Shown: piece after piece, positions 1 through 8,826 of the stretch | Position numbering within the stretch: position 1 is the stretch's first letter | How the letters are laid out: the number at the start of each line of letters is the position of its first letter | Assembly (NCBI RefSeq): GCF_012911565.1 | Contig: NZ_JAAMPU010000105.1 | Span: 124,001-188,000 of the forward strand | Direction of reading: 5' to 3' | Source of the DNA: Flavobacterium silvaticum | GTDB taxonomy: Bacteria > Bacteroidota > Bacteroidia > Flavobacteriales > Flavobacteriaceae | DNA length: 64,000 nucleotides | Notes under the pieces: model-generated | The model's input: only the letters and a program-made list of their open reading frames with translations | Databases searched by the model: none | What the model was told of the DNA's origin: nothing | Position numbers and translations under genes: made by a program

Positions 1-2
1 GA

Positions 3-260
3 AATGCACGTCCGGGAGCAAGAATGAGCCTTGAAGGTTCCAAAAAACCAGATCATTTGGTAACCGTTTTTGCAGGCGTTGACCGTGAAGCCGTTGATGC
101 AGCCCGTGAAAAAATGTTTCCGTTCCCACCATCTTCCCCAAGTATGGCTTTGTTCAAAAACGGGGAATTGGTGCATATGTTAGAGCGTCACCACATTGAG
201 GGCCGACCGGCGGAACTGATTGCCGAAAACCTTAAAGACGCTTACGAAGAGTTTTGCTAA
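3..260 (+). CDS. Bacilliredoxin, BrxA/BrxB (YphP/YqiW) family, 3' part
   Basis: This is the C-terminal part of a bacilliredoxin; the gene begins before the window. The frame is open from the first bases and reads [15 protein letters not shown], matching the stretch that follows the active-site CGC motif in this family, and then [19 protein letters not shown] and the conserved [21 protein letters not shown]. Family members remove bacillithiol or other low-molecular-weight thiols from oxidised proteins. The ATG at position 24 is internal, not the start. The redox cysteines lie outside the window, so activity cannot be judged. A hairpin with a T run follows at 285-310. The family assignment is confident. 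Confidence 0.88.
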   Translation, partial: NARPGARMSLEGSKKPDHLVTVFAGVDREAVDAAREKMFPFPPSSPSMALFKNGELVHMLERHHIEGRPAELIAENLKDAYEEFC

Positions 261-284
261 TTTCGTTACAGAAGTTACGTTAAG

Positions 285-310
285 AAGGCTGCCGATTGGT
301 GGCCTTTTTT
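285..310 (+). terminator. Rho-independent terminator after the bacilliredoxin gene
   Basis: GGCTGCC (287-293), loop GATT, then GGTGGCC (298-304) form a 7-bp stem with two G-T pairs, extended by A-T pairs and followed by six T. It overlaps the last codons of the convergent glycosyltransferase gene. Confidence 0.7.
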
Positions 311-2366
311 ATTTTGGGAAACTCGGTATGTCAAGGATAATTTTTTGTTCCGATAGAAAGTCGACAAACGGCCGAAGATGTTTTTTTGACGCATCGGAAA
401 AATCTCCGGACAGAATCTGATACACTTCACCCGATGCGAATTCGTTGGTAAATTCGAGGTCGAACTTTGAATTGTCAATCGTCAGTCCGCAACCCGATTC
501 CAATTTCTCAATAATCAAAGAAGGATTGATTACTTTTTGGATGCCCAATTCCGGATACGTTTTCTGCAACAATTTAAAAACCGCGCCCATAACCATCTTG
601 CTTGTCGTAGATGACAAACAAACCCGATGTTCGCAGGCCAGTATCACTTCATAATTGCATCTCAATTCGCAATTTCCGGGTTTCCCCCATACGATTTCAG
701 TCTGTTCCGAAAAACAACCCCAAGCACCGGGACCGGTCGGGCCGTAAATCCCGACGCTGGGAACATTATATGCTCCGGCAACGTGCGTGATTCCGGCATC
801 ATTGCCAATATGGAATAATGCTTTGGACATCGCATTACCTACATCTTCAATTCCACCGGTCACCAAATCAATGTAATCATGCTGGCCTTGCATGAAATCA
901 ACAGGATTTGGATCATCTGGCCCAACAATTACTTTACAGCGAAGTCCCGGGAATTCTTTGTGCAAATCCTGGATCAATTGGGCATATTTTTCTGTCGGCC
1001 ATATTTTCAGCAGAAAACCCGCACCCGGATGAATGGTGTAATAGGGGTTTTCAAAATCCGGCGTTCGGTTGAAATAGGGAAATGGTTTTACCGCCGATGG
1101 ATTCGGATGCATTTTGGCAATCGCATCGGCGTAATGACCAATGGCGTGTTGCTTCACCTTTTTATGCGTGACGTAATCGAGTTGTTCGGGATATTCGCGT
1201 CTTCCGAAAGCAGGACAATTCCCGAGCTCGATGACACGATCGAAATCTGAATTGGATGCTTCATTCCTGTCGATGAAAATCAAATCGGGAATATTTGCCT
1301 GAAGAAAATCCACCAGGCGCTTTTCAACAGCAAAAGTCACTTTATCTGAAATGCTTTTTAAAACGATAAGCGACGGAATCACAAAGAAAATATCGCCCAA
1401 TCCGCCATAGGATTTGCGGACAAGCACGTTTCCGAGCGTATTTTGTTCCGATGCCGGTTCATCTGGAATCAAACCTTCAACCGTGTCCCAGAATTTTCCC
1501 GGCGTTTCCTCCATTTCACGAATGGCACGTTGTTTATCATTCGGATAGAAATCATACGAAAACGTCCCGACACGATCATTGGCGATAATCTCGCATCCGC
1601 TTAACCAGGCTTCCGCAGCCAGTCTTCCCGATGGTTCCGGCCAATACGGCTGGCAGAAAAAGTATTTGGATTTGCCCAGAATTTCAAGAACCTGTTCATT
1701 CGGAACCGATTCCATAAAAAAGACATTCTGTGGAATTTCGCGCTGCAGTTTATTCTTTCCGTAGACTTCGAATCGTCTTTGAGGATTTTCAATCGCATAA
1801 TCTACAAATGCATTTCCGCCTTTGAGCAGGCTTAATTCACCAAAATAGGGAATAGTATGTTCCTGTTTCTCCGGATTGTCCTGGATCAGATCGACCTCGA
1901 CCGTTGGCGGCATCAATTGATAAGCCCCGATTGCTTCCCCGTAAAAATGTTTGTGGTTTTCGTAATGCTTTGGCGATTGGAAGAAGTTCATCTTCGAACC
2001 TGCAGAAAGTTCGCGATACGCATGGAACTTATCGGTTTCGCAACAATTCTTGTAACGCGGATCTACGGTACAATAAATGGTTCTCCTGGCGCAGAAATTA
2101 TGGTCGAATTCCAGCTTTGCATACGGCTTTTTACTGTCGATGAGGAATCGGATCAACTCCGTTTCAAATGGACAACGCGACGTGCTGCTGACGATTATAA
2201 AATCGGAAATTGAAATCGCCTGTTTTACATCATCAAAATCCTGAACGGAATTGCAAGAAACACGAAAACCTCTCGATTCGCCAAGGGAAATAAGTTGCTT
2301 TAATGTCAACTCGGCCCCGCGGCGCAGCGAAAGGTCTGTATCGTGTAAAAAAAGGATATGCTTCAA
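309..2366 (-). CDS. Two-domain glycosyltransferase: GT4-like plus GT9 (heptosyltransferase-like)
   Basis: A 685-residue protein with two GT-B modules in tandem. The N-terminal half (about 1-305) resembles GT4 enzymes: it has a GELSLLKGG segment near 175 and a PYWPEPSGRLAAEAWLSGC segment near 240, which contains the conserved EA of the nucleotide-binding loop. The second module (about 315-600) resembles GT9 heptosyltransferases: GGLGDIFFVIPSL near 325, HPGAGFLLKIWP near 455 and NDAGITHVAGAYNVPSVGIYG near 520. About 85 residues at the C-terminus belong to neither module and look faintly like a PqqD-type winged helix. No signal peptide or membrane helix is visible, so it is probably cytoplasmic and acts on surface glycan or a protein. 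Donor and acceptor cannot be told from sequence. Confidence 0.75.
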   Translation of the reverse strand: MKHILFLHDTDLSLRRGAELTLKQLISLGESRGFRVSCNSVQDFDDVKQAISISDFIIVSSTSRCPFETELIRFLIDSKKPYAKLEFDHNFCARRTIYCTVDPRYKNCCETDKFHAYRELSAGSKMNFFQSPKHYENHKHFYGEAIGAYQLMPPTVEVDLIQDNPEKQEHTIPYFGELSLLKGGNAFVDYAIENPQRRFEVYGKNKLQREIPQNVFFMESVPNEQVLEILGKSKYFFCQPYWPEPSGRLAAEAWLSGCEIIANDRVGTFSYDFYPNDKQRAIREMEETPGKFWDTVEGLIPDEPASEQNTLGNVLVRKSYGGLGDIFFVIPSLIVLKSISDKVTFAVEKRLVDFLQANIPDLIFIDRNEASNSDFDRVIELGNCPAFGRREYPEQLDYVTHKKVKQHAIGHYADAIAKMHPNPSAVKPFPYFNRTPDFENPYYTIHPGAGFLLKIWPTEKYAQLIQDLHKEFPGLRCKVIVGPDDPNPVDFMQGQHDYIDLVTGGIEDVGNAMSKALFHIGNDAGITHVAGAYNVPSVGIYGPTGPGAWGCFSEQTEIVWGKPGNCELRCNYEVILACEHRVCLSSTTSKMVMGAVFKLLQKTYPELGIQKVINPSLIIEKLESGCGLTIDNSKFDLEFTNEFASGEVYQILSGDFSDASKKHLRPFVDFLSEQKIILDIPSFPK

Positions 2367-2388
2367 AAGTGGAATTTACGAACTGATT

Positions 2389-2586
2389 CTAATCGTCGTA
2401 ATAACCGTCATCGTAATAGCCATCGTCATAATAGCCATCATCGTAGTAACCGTCGTCGTAATAGCCGCCGGAGTAATTTCCGTTGTCATCACTGCTACAA
2501 GCCTCCATTAGACCGCCCGTGACAACCAATCCTGTGGTGACAAGGACAACTTTTGCCGTTCCTGTCAGGAATTTTCTTCTGTTCAT
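2389..2586 (-). CDS. Small Tat-signal, lipoprotein-like protein with GYYDD repeats
   Basis: A 65-residue protein. It begins MNRRKFLTGTAK, a twin-arginine (Tat) signal, followed by a hydrophobic stretch and GGLMEACSSDDNG. The cysteine could be lipidated, although MEAC is a loose lipobox. The CSSDDN that follows resembles the Bacteroidota lipoprotein export signal (acidic residues just after the lipidated cysteine) that sends lipoproteins to the cell surface. The mature part is NGNYSG plus five GYYDD units, ending at the stop. No function is known to me. The acidic Tyr/Asp tail could bind metal or the cell surface, which is only inference. The signal features and clean ORF support a real gene. 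Confidence 0.65.
   Translation of the reverse strand: MNRRKFLTGTAKVVLVTTGLVVTGGLMEACSSDDNGNYSGGYYDDGYYDDGYYDDGYYDDGYYDD
2392..2466 (-). repeat. Five tandem 15-bp units encoding GYYDD
   Basis: Five 15-nt units code for identical GYYDD pentapeptides. The units differ at several third codon positions (GAC/GAT, TAC/TAT, GGC/GGT), so the peptide is conserved more than the DNA. That points to selection on the protein rather than a fresh slippage expansion. Confidence 0.85.
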
Positions 2587-2738
2587 AGCGTGATTTTTTA
2601 AGATTCCGAAGCCAAAATAACCATTCGGTGCAAAAAAATCAAATAAAAAGCCAAATTAGTTCATTTTATGTTGAATATTCTGATAATAAAAATCACAATT
2701 AACTGAGGATCAGATATGAAAATTCTATTGAAACAAAT

Positions 2739-2746
2739 TATATTTG
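2739..2746 (+). promoter_or_regulatory. Bacteroidota -7 element upstream of trhO
   Basis: TATATTTG matches the Bacteroidota -7 consensus TAnnTTTG, 57 nt before the trhO start. I see no clear TTTG -33 element at the usual spacing. Confidence 0.5.
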
Positions 2747-2803
2747 CAGCCTCTACTAATCGGACCGGATAAAACCAGTCCACAAACTTAATTTGTTTAT
2801 AGC

Positions 2804-4144
2804 ATGCAACTGTACAACACATTAAGCGCAGAGGAACGTGCCGTGCTCATTGACGAAGCCGGAAAGCAACGACTGACTTTGTCGTTCTACGCCTATGCGC
2901 GAATTGAAGACCCTAAAAAATTTCGGGACGATTTATTTTTAGCATGGAATCCGCTTGACGTTTTGGGTCGGATTTACGTGGCACATGAAGGTATCAACGC
3001 CCAATTGTCACTTCCGGCAGATCATTTCTATGAATTCCGAGACACGCTTGAAGCCTATGATTTCATGCAAGGCATCCGGTTGAATGTCGCTGTGGAACAG
3101 GACGATCATTCGTTTTTGAAACTGACGATAAAAGTGCGCGATAAGATTGTCGCCGACGGATTGAACGACGATACGTTCGATGTCACAAACAAAGGCATTC
3201 ACCTCAAAGCCTCCGAATTCAACGACATGCTCAATGATCCGGATACGATCCTGGTCGACATGCGCAATCATTATGAAAGCGAGATCGGTCATTTTGTTGG
3301 CGCGATAAAACCAGATGTAGATACGTTTCGCGAGTCGTTGCCTATCATTGAAGAACAGATTGCGGAACATAAACAGGATAAAAAACTGCTGATGTATTGC
3401 ACAGGCGGAATCCGGTGTGAAAAAGCAAGTGCCTATTTCAAGCACAAAGGTTTCGAGAACGTCTACCAGCTCGAGGGCGGAATCATAGAATACACACGCC
3501 AGGTAAAAGCGGAAAATCTCGAAAGCAAGTTCATCGGCAAGAATTTCGTATTCGACCAGCGTTTAGGCGAACGTATTACGGACGATATTGTCTCCAACTG
3601 CCACCAATGCGGAAAACCGTGCGACACACATACCAACTGCGCGAACGAAGCGTGCCATTTGTTGTTTCTTCAATGTGAGGAATGTGCCGAAGCAATGCAC
3701 GGATGCTGTTCCGTGGCCTGTGCCGATATCGTGCAATTACCGGAAGCCGAGCAAAAAGAATTGAGACGCGGCATCCAGAAAGGAAACATGATTTTCAAGA
3801 AAGGACGGCCGGAGAATCTGACGGCGCGTGAGAGTTTAGAGATTTTAGAGCCAAGAAGCAAGAGCCAAGAGCCAAGGCCAAAATTGCGGAAAAGCTATCT
3901 TGGAAAAGGCGTCCATTATTTTCCAAAAGCGGGAATCGGGCAATTTTTGATTGTGGAAGGTGAACTTAAAGTTGGTGACGAGATATTGATTTCGGGTCCA
4001 ACGACGGGTGAAGAGATTTTAACGGTCGGTGAACTTTTCGTCAAAGACAATCCGACAAATCCGGCTCAGGTGAACGACTTGGTTTCCTTTAAATTGCCGT
4101 TCCGGATTCGGTTGAGCGATACACTTTACAAAGTGCTACGATAA
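2804..4144 (+). CDS. trhO: tRNA uridine(34) hydroxylase TrhO (rhodanese family) with extra C-terminal barrel
   Basis: TrhO (YceA) uses O2 to make 5-hydroxyuridine at the tRNA wobble position. Visible parts are an N-terminal acylphosphatase-like domain (about 1-130), a rhodanese domain with the catalytic loop YCTGGIRCEK (Cys199), and a cysteine-rich stretch (about 265-310, several CxxC pairs) that probably binds zinc. TrhO usually ends soon after this. Here a basic linker (about 345-360) leads into about 85 more residues, starting GKGVHYFPKAGIGQF and containing LKVGDEILISGP. These resemble the small beta-barrel at the end of U32-family proteins such as TrhP, the enzyme of the parallel tRNA hydroxylation route. 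A terminator follows at 4151-4175, so the gene is probably transcribed alone. Confidence 0.92.
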   Translation: MQLYNTLSAEERAVLIDEAGKQRLTLSFYAYARIEDPKKFRDDLFLAWNPLDVLGRIYVAHEGINAQLSLPADHFYEFRDTLEAYDFMQGIRLNVAVEQDDHSFLKLTIKVRDKIVADGLNDDTFDVTNKGIHLKASEFNDMLNDPDTILVDMRNHYESEIGHFVGAIKPDVDTFRESLPIIEEQIAEHKQDKKLLMYCTGGIRCEKASAYFKHKGFENVYQLEGGIIEYTRQVKAENLESKFIGKNFVFDQRLGERITDDIVSNCHQCGKPCDTHTNCANEACHLLFLQCEECAEAMHGCCSVACADIVQLPEAEQKELRRGIQKGNMIFKKGRPENLTARESLEILEPRSKSQEPRPKLRKSYLGKGVHYFPKAGIGQFLIVEGELKVGDEILISGPTTGEEILTVGELFVKDNPTNPAQVNDLVSFKLPFRIRLSDTLYKVLR

Positions 4145-4150
4145 TCATTG

Positions 4151-4175
4151 AGCCTCGAATATCCGGGGCTTTTTT
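4151..4175 (+). terminator. Rho-independent terminator after trhO
   Basis: AGCCTCG (4151-4157) pairs with CGGGGCT (4164-4170), with one G-T pair, around a 6-nt loop, followed directly by a T run. Confidence 0.8.
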
Positions 4176-4346
4176 GTGGCCTTATTGCATCAGTCACACA
4201 AATGTTCGGATATAGCGTATAATTCTTTTCTGACCTTCCAGACTTTCCTGACTTTTCCGACTTCACCGACTTTCATCTCAAAACACTATCTTTACCGACT
4301 AAGTTGAGAAACGTAGTGGCATTGCCACGATCACTATATACATATT

Positions 4347-5888
4347 ATGGCTTGTACATCTTGTTCAACCTCCGACGGCAGCGCGCCTAAAGGTTGTAAA
4401 AATAACGGCACATGCGGAACCGACAGTTGCAACAAACTGACGGTTTTTGACTGGCTTGCCAACATGAGCCTGCCTTCTGGCGAAGCGCCTTTTGACTGTG
4501 TCGAGGTGCGTTTCAAGAACGGCAGGAAAGAATTCTACAGAAATTCCGAGAAACTCACGCTGAGTATTGGCGATGTGGTTGCAACTGAAGCAGCATCCGG
4601 GCATGATGTTGGAATCGTGACGCTTACAGGCGAATTGGTGAAAGTGCAGATGAAGAAAAAGCACACGCCGGTCGATTCGCCGGAAGTTTTGAAAGTCTAC
4701 AGGAAAGCTTCGCAAAAAGACATCGATATCTGGAGCAACGCACGTGATCGTGAAGAACCGATGAAGGTTCGGGCACGTGAGCTGGCCATCATGCTCAAAC
4801 TGGAAATGAAGATTTCAGATATTGAATTCCAGGGCGATGCCTCAAAAGCTACCTTTTATTATACGGCCAATGACCGTGTCGATTTCCGTCAATTGATCAA
4901 GGAATTTGCGCGTGAGTTTTCAATCCGAATCGAGATGAAACAGGTCGGTTTCCGGCAGGAAGCGTCGCGTTTGGGCGGAATCGGCTCTTGCGGACGCGAA
5001 TTGTGCTGTTCGACGTGGCTGACGGATTTCCGTTCGGTGAATACATCGGCAGCCAGATATCAGCAATTGTCCTTGAATCCGCAGAAACTCGCCGGACAGT
5101 GTGGCAAACTCAAATGCTGTCTCAATTACGAACTCGACACGTATATGGACGCGTTGCGCGATTTTCCGGATTTCGATACGAAATTACAGACGGAAAAAGG
5201 TGATGCGGTTTGCCAGAAACAGGACATTTTCAAAGGATTGATGTGGTTTGCGTATACCGATAGCCCCGCACATTGGCACACGCTCAAAATAGAACAGGTC
5301 AAGGAGATTTTGGCCGAAAACAAACTAAAGAACAAAGTTGCATCGTTAGAAGATTTCGCCGTCGAAGTCGCTGCCATCGAACCTGAAAAGACATTCAACA
5401 ATGGTGTCGGACAGGAAAGCCTGACGCGATTCGACCAGCCGAAACGCAACAACAAGAACCGCAACAAGAATAAAAACAAACAAGGTGCTGCCGTATCTGC
5501 CGATGGAAATGCGCCTAAACAGGGGCAGCCAAAAAACAGAGGCGATCGTCGACCGAATCCGGAAGGCCGTCCGCAACAATCTAAAGGCGAACAAAGCGGG
5601 AAGCCCCAGAATACCGAGAACCGACAGGAAAATCGGCAAAGAAATCCGGAAGGAAAACCGAATCAGCCACGCGAAAACCGCAGGCCGGACAACCGGAACG
5701 AGAATCGTCCTAGGCAGGAAAATCGTCCGGAGAGCAAACCGAAAGCTGAAGGAACTGCAAATCCGAATGCTTCTTCTGGCGAAAAACCTGCGGGTGAAAA
5801 CCGTCCGAACCCGAATCGGAACAACCGTAATCGCAATCGTAACCGCAATAACGATAAAAGAGGTAATTCAGATGAACCTAAAAGTTAG
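4347..5888 (+). CDS. RicT-like PSP1-domain protein
   Basis: A 513-residue homologue of RicT (YaaT). In Bacillus, RicT works with RicA and RicF to activate RNase Y; the Bacteroidota role is not settled. The N-terminus is rich in cysteine (MACTSCSTSDG, then CKNNGTCGTDSC). The PSP1 core spans about 50-310 and carries the family motifs GGIGSCGRELCCSTW and GQCGKLKCCLNYE, both possible metal or Fe-S ligands. Residues from about 360 on form a low-complexity tail rich in Asn, Arg, Pro, Gln, Glu and Lys, predicted disordered. The stop overlaps the gldH start by 17 nt, so the two are probably translationally coupled. A TATCTTTA box near 4288 is a near match to a -7 element. Confidence 0.88.
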   Translation: MACTSCSTSDGSAPKGCKNNGTCGTDSCNKLTVFDWLANMSLPSGEAPFDCVEVRFKNGRKEFYRNSEKLTLSIGDVVATEAASGHDVGIVTLTGELVKVQMKKKHTPVDSPEVLKVYRKASQKDIDIWSNARDREEPMKVRARELAIMLKLEMKISDIEFQGDASKATFYYTANDRVDFRQLIKEFAREFSIRIEMKQVGFRQEASRLGGIGSCGRELCCSTWLTDFRSVNTSAARYQQLSLNPQKLAGQCGKLKCCLNYELDTYMDALRDFPDFDTKLQTEKGDAVCQKQDIFKGLMWFAYTDSPAHWHTLKIEQVKEILAENKLKNKVASLEDFAVEVAAIEPEKTFNNGVGQESLTRFDQPKRNNKNRNKNKNKQGAAVSADGNAPKQGQPKNRGDRRPNPEGRPQQSKGEQSGKPQNTENRQENRQRNPEGKPNQPRENRRPDNRNENRPRQENRPESKPKAEGTANPNASSGEKPAGENRPNPNRNNRNRNRNRNNDKRGNSDEPKS

Positions 5889-6360
5889 TATTGCTTTTTT
5901 ATTGATTTCGATGGCTTTCGTTTCGTGTGACAAGAGCCGTGTTTTTGACGAATATAAGTCGATGCCGGCTTCCGGGTGGCACAAAGACAGTATCGTATCT
6001 TTTGATTTGCCACAGGTTGACAGTACCAAAACCTATAATTTGTTCGTTAATGTACGTGACAACGACAAATATGAATTCAGCAATTTGTTTTTGATCGTAT
6101 CCATGGAACAGCCCAAAGGTATTGTGAAATTGGACACCTTGGAATACCAGATGGCCGATCCTGAAGGGAATTTACTCGGAGACGGATTCTCCGATATCAA
6201 GGAAAGCAAGTTGTTTTACAAAGAAAATTATACGTTCAAACCTTCAGGAAAGTATCATGTCAAGATTCGCCAGGCGGTGCGCAAGGGCGGAAAAATCTCA
6301 GGTGTAGAACGCCTGGATGGTATTACCGATGTAGGTTTCAGAATTGAATCAACAAAATAA
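5872..6360 (+). CDS. gldH: Gliding motility lipoprotein GldH
   Basis: A 162-residue lipoprotein. The signal peptide ends in SMAFVSC, with Cys as the lipidated residue, followed by DKSRVFDEY and a beta-rich domain. In Flavobacterium, gldH is needed for gliding and is tied to type IX secretion. I chose the ATG at 5872 because it gives a proper lipoprotein signal; the frame stays open further upstream (from 5485), but only as an out-of-frame shadow of the ricT tail. It overlaps ricT by 17 nt and the next gene starts 2 nt after its stop. The order ricT-gldH-pbp1A is typical of flavobacteria. Confidence 0.9.
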   Translation: MNLKVSIAFLLISMAFVSCDKSRVFDEYKSMPASGWHKDSIVSFDLPQVDSTKTYNLFVNVRDNDKYEFSNLFLIVSMEQPKGIVKLDTLEYQMADPEGNLLGDGFSDIKESKLFYKENYTFKPSGKYHVKIRQAVRKGGKISGVERLDGITDVGFRIESTK

Positions 6361-6362
6361 TC

Positions 6363-8672
6363 ATGGCAAAAAAACAAGGATTCTTTCAGCGTGACGTAGC
6401 CTACTACAAACGCGGTTTCTGGAAAGTATTTTTTTATACGCTGGGCGGTGTCGCATTGTTCTTCCTACTGGCTTCGTGGGGTGTTTTCGGGTCTATGCCA
6501 TCGTTCGAGGAGCTGGAAAACCCGGAATCGAATCTAGCGACTGAAATCATTTCGTCAGACGGTGTGACCATTGGAAAATTCTACAATGAGAACCGTACGA
6601 TGATCAAATACAATGCATTGCCTCAACATTTGGTCAAGGCACTTGTAGCTACTGAGGACGAACGTTTTTACGAACATTCCGGAATAGACGGACGCGGAAC
6701 TACACGCGCCCTCATGAGTCTGGGAACAAGCGGTGGTGCCAGTACCATTACACAGCAGCTCGCCAAATTGCTTTTCCACGGCGAAGGTTCACGTTTCTTA
6801 CCGCTTCGTATCATCCAGAAAGCTAAAGAATGGATCATCGCCATTCGACTGGAACGTCAATACACCAAGAACGAAATCATTGCGATGTACCTCAACAAAG
6901 CTGATTTTGTCAATACGGCCGTCGGAATCCGTTCCGCCGCAAAAGTATATTTCAATAAAGAACCGAAAGACCTGACGCTTGAAGAGAGCGCTACTTTGGT
7001 CGGAATGCTCAAAAACCCATCGTTGTTCAACCCTATACGCCGTGCCGAAAAAGTGCGTTTGCGCCGTAATACGGTCCTGGGCCAGATGGTAAAGAACAAT
7101 TTCATCACAGAAGCCCAAAAAACCGCAAGCGAAAACAAACCTTTGGTGCTTGATTTCCATCCGGAAAGCCATAAAGAAGGTATCGCTACCTATTTCCGCG
7201 AGTACCTGCGTGAATTCATGAAAAAGTGGACAAAGGACAACAAAAAACCGGACGGGACAGATTACGACATCTATTCCGACGGCCTCAAGATCTACGTCAC
7301 GCTTGATTCGCGTATGCAGGAATATGCGGAAGATGCCGTACACAAACATCTGTCGAACCTGCAAATCGAATTCAACAACCAGCAAAAGGACAACAAGAAC
7401 AAGCCGTTCGTGCGTATCTCAAAAGAAGAGACGGACAAAATCATGATGTCGGCGATGAAGAATTCTGACAGATGGAAGCAAATGTCTGCCCAGGATAAAT
7501 CTGAAGAAGACATCATCAAATCGTTCAGCATCCCGACCAAAATGACCGTTTTCACCTGGAAAGGCGAACGTGACACCACGATGACGCCAACCGATTCCAT
7601 CAGGTACTACAAGAGTTTCCTTCAGGCCGGAATGATGGCGATGGAACCAAAAACCGGAAACATCAAAGCATGGGTCGGCGGGGTCAATTATAAATATTTC
7701 CAATACGATCACGTTGGCCAGGGCGCGCGCCAGGTAGGTTCTACCTTTAAGCCATTCGTGTATGCAACGGCAATAGAACAGCTCAATTATTCCCCTTGCG
7801 ATTCTATTCTCGATTCACCGTTCACGATTCCAAAAGGCCGTCACCACGTGACCGAAACCTGGACACCGAATAATTCCGACCGACAATTCCGCGGCATGGT
7901 GACGCTCAAAAAAGCGCTCGCTTATTCCATCAACACCGTATCGGCCAAACTCATTGACAAGGTCGGGCCGGAAGCTGTTATTGAAATGACGCATAAACTT
8001 GGAGTGAAATCTGAAATTCCGGCACAACCTTCAATCGCTCTGGGAGCTGTCGAAATCACCGTTATGGACATGGTTGCTGCTTACAGCACTTTTGCGAACC
8101 AGGGTGTTTATATGAAGCCGCAATTCATTTCACATATCGAAGACAAAAACGGCTCTCTTATATATGAGCCTATGCCTGAATCACGCGACGTACTCAATAA
8201 AGACATTGCATTTGCCGTAATCCGTTTGCTTGAAGGAGTGACCGAATCCGGTTCCGGTGTACGTCTGCGCACACAAGGCGGCGGTTACGGATACGAACGT
8301 GTAACCGGTTATCCATACGTATTCAACAACCCGATTGCGGGTAAAACCGGAACATCACAGAACCAGTCAGACGGTTGGTTCGTGGGTATGGTGCCGAATC
8401 TGGCAACAGGTGTTTGGGTCGGCTGCGAAGACCGTTCGGCACGTTTTAAATCCATTACTTACGGACAAGGTGCAGTTGCCGCATTGCCAATCTGGGGTAT
8501 GTTCATGAAATCGTGTTACAATGATACCGCCCTCGATGTATCCAAGAAAGATTTCGAACGCCCGGCCAACCTTGCCATCAAGGTCGATTGTTGGGAACGA
8601 CAGGTCAAGGAAGTAGATTCCACTGCCATTGACAGCACGGCCCAAGATACGGATGAATTTATGATTCAGTAA
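6363..8672 (+). CDS. Penicillin-binding protein 1A, bifunctional transglycosylase/transpeptidase
   Basis: A class A PBP of 769 residues that polymerises and cross-links peptidoglycan in the periplasm. It has one N-terminal membrane anchor (about 24-42). The glycosyltransferase domain carries ATEDERFYEHSGID (catalytic Glu98) and GASTITQQLAK. The transpeptidase domain carries STFK (Ser about 460), SIN (about 522) and KTGTS (about 660). All key motifs are intact. The C-terminus is short and Asp/Thr-rich. It follows gldH with a 2-nt gap, so wall synthesis and gliding genes appear co-transcribed. Repeat copy A begins about 20 nt after the stop. Confidence 0.96.
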   Translation: MAKKQGFFQRDVAYYKRGFWKVFFYTLGGVALFFLLASWGVFGSMPSFEELENPESNLATEIISSDGVTIGKFYNENRTMIKYNALPQHLVKALVATEDERFYEHSGIDGRGTTRALMSLGTSGGASTITQQLAKLLFHGEGSRFLPLRIIQKAKEWIIAIRLERQYTKNEIIAMYLNKADFVNTAVGIRSAAKVYFNKEPKDLTLEESATLVGMLKNPSLFNPIRRAEKVRLRRNTVLGQMVKNNFITEAQKTASENKPLVLDFHPESHKEGIATYFREYLREFMKKWTKDNKKPDGTDYDIYSDGLKIYVTLDSRMQEYAEDAVHKHLSNLQIEFNNQQKDNKNKPFVRISKEETDKIMMSAMKNSDRWKQMSAQDKSEEDIIKSFSIPTKMTVFTWKGERDTTMTPTDSIRYYKSFLQAGMMAMEPKTGNIKAWVGGVNYKYFQYDHVGQGARQVGSTFKPFVYATAIEQLNYSPCDSILDSPFTIPKGRHHVTETWTPNNSDRQFRGMVTLKKALAYSINTVSAKLIDKVGPEAVIEMTHKLGVKSEIPAQPSIALGAVEITVMDMVAAYSTFANQGVYMKPQFISHIEDKNGSLIYEPMPESRDVLNKDIAFAVIRLLEGVTESGSGVRLRTQGGGYGYERVTGYPYVFNNPIAGKTGTSQNQSDGWFVGMVPNLATGVWVGCEDRSARFKSITYGQGAVAALPIWGMFMKSCYNDTALDVSKKDFERPANLAIKVDCWERQVKEVDSTAIDSTAQDTDEFMIQ

Positions 8673-8678
8673 TTTTTG

Positions 8679-8826
8679 GGCGGCAAGTTCGCGCTGCCCG
8701 CTCATAGCTTCCTTAAAAAAGCCTGGTTTTTCAGTTGTTGCAAAAGCTTCTTTTAGTCGCTTCTGCAACTGCCAAAAACCGGGCTTTTTTTTCGAAAGGC
8801 TATCCGCTCGCATCCCGGCCGCGTAT
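8679..8826 (-). repeat. Dispersed structured repeat, copy A
   Basis: Read on the minus strand it has the family order: block 1 (8797-8814, GATGCGAGCGGATAGCCT), a long hairpin, and block 3 (8692-8709, AGCTATGAGCGGGCAGCG). The 17-nt core AGCGACTAAAAGAAGCT is at 8745-8761 and is flanked by GTTGCA and TGCAAC. The outer arms are AAAAAGCC-GGTTTTT and AAAAACC-GGCTTTTT, so the element may also act as a two-way terminator. Block 3 lies 20 nt after the pbp1A stop. Confidence 0.8.

Noticed and set aside
5485..5871. Longer N-terminus for gldH
   Set aside because: It would be a shadow of the ricT tail and would bury the lipoprotein signal; the ATG at 5872 is preferred.
8679..8826. Integron attC site, because of the hairpin with variable arms near a gene 3' end
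   Set aside because: No RYYYAAC / GTTRRRY ends, no integrase, and copies sit at scattered places rather than as a cassette row.
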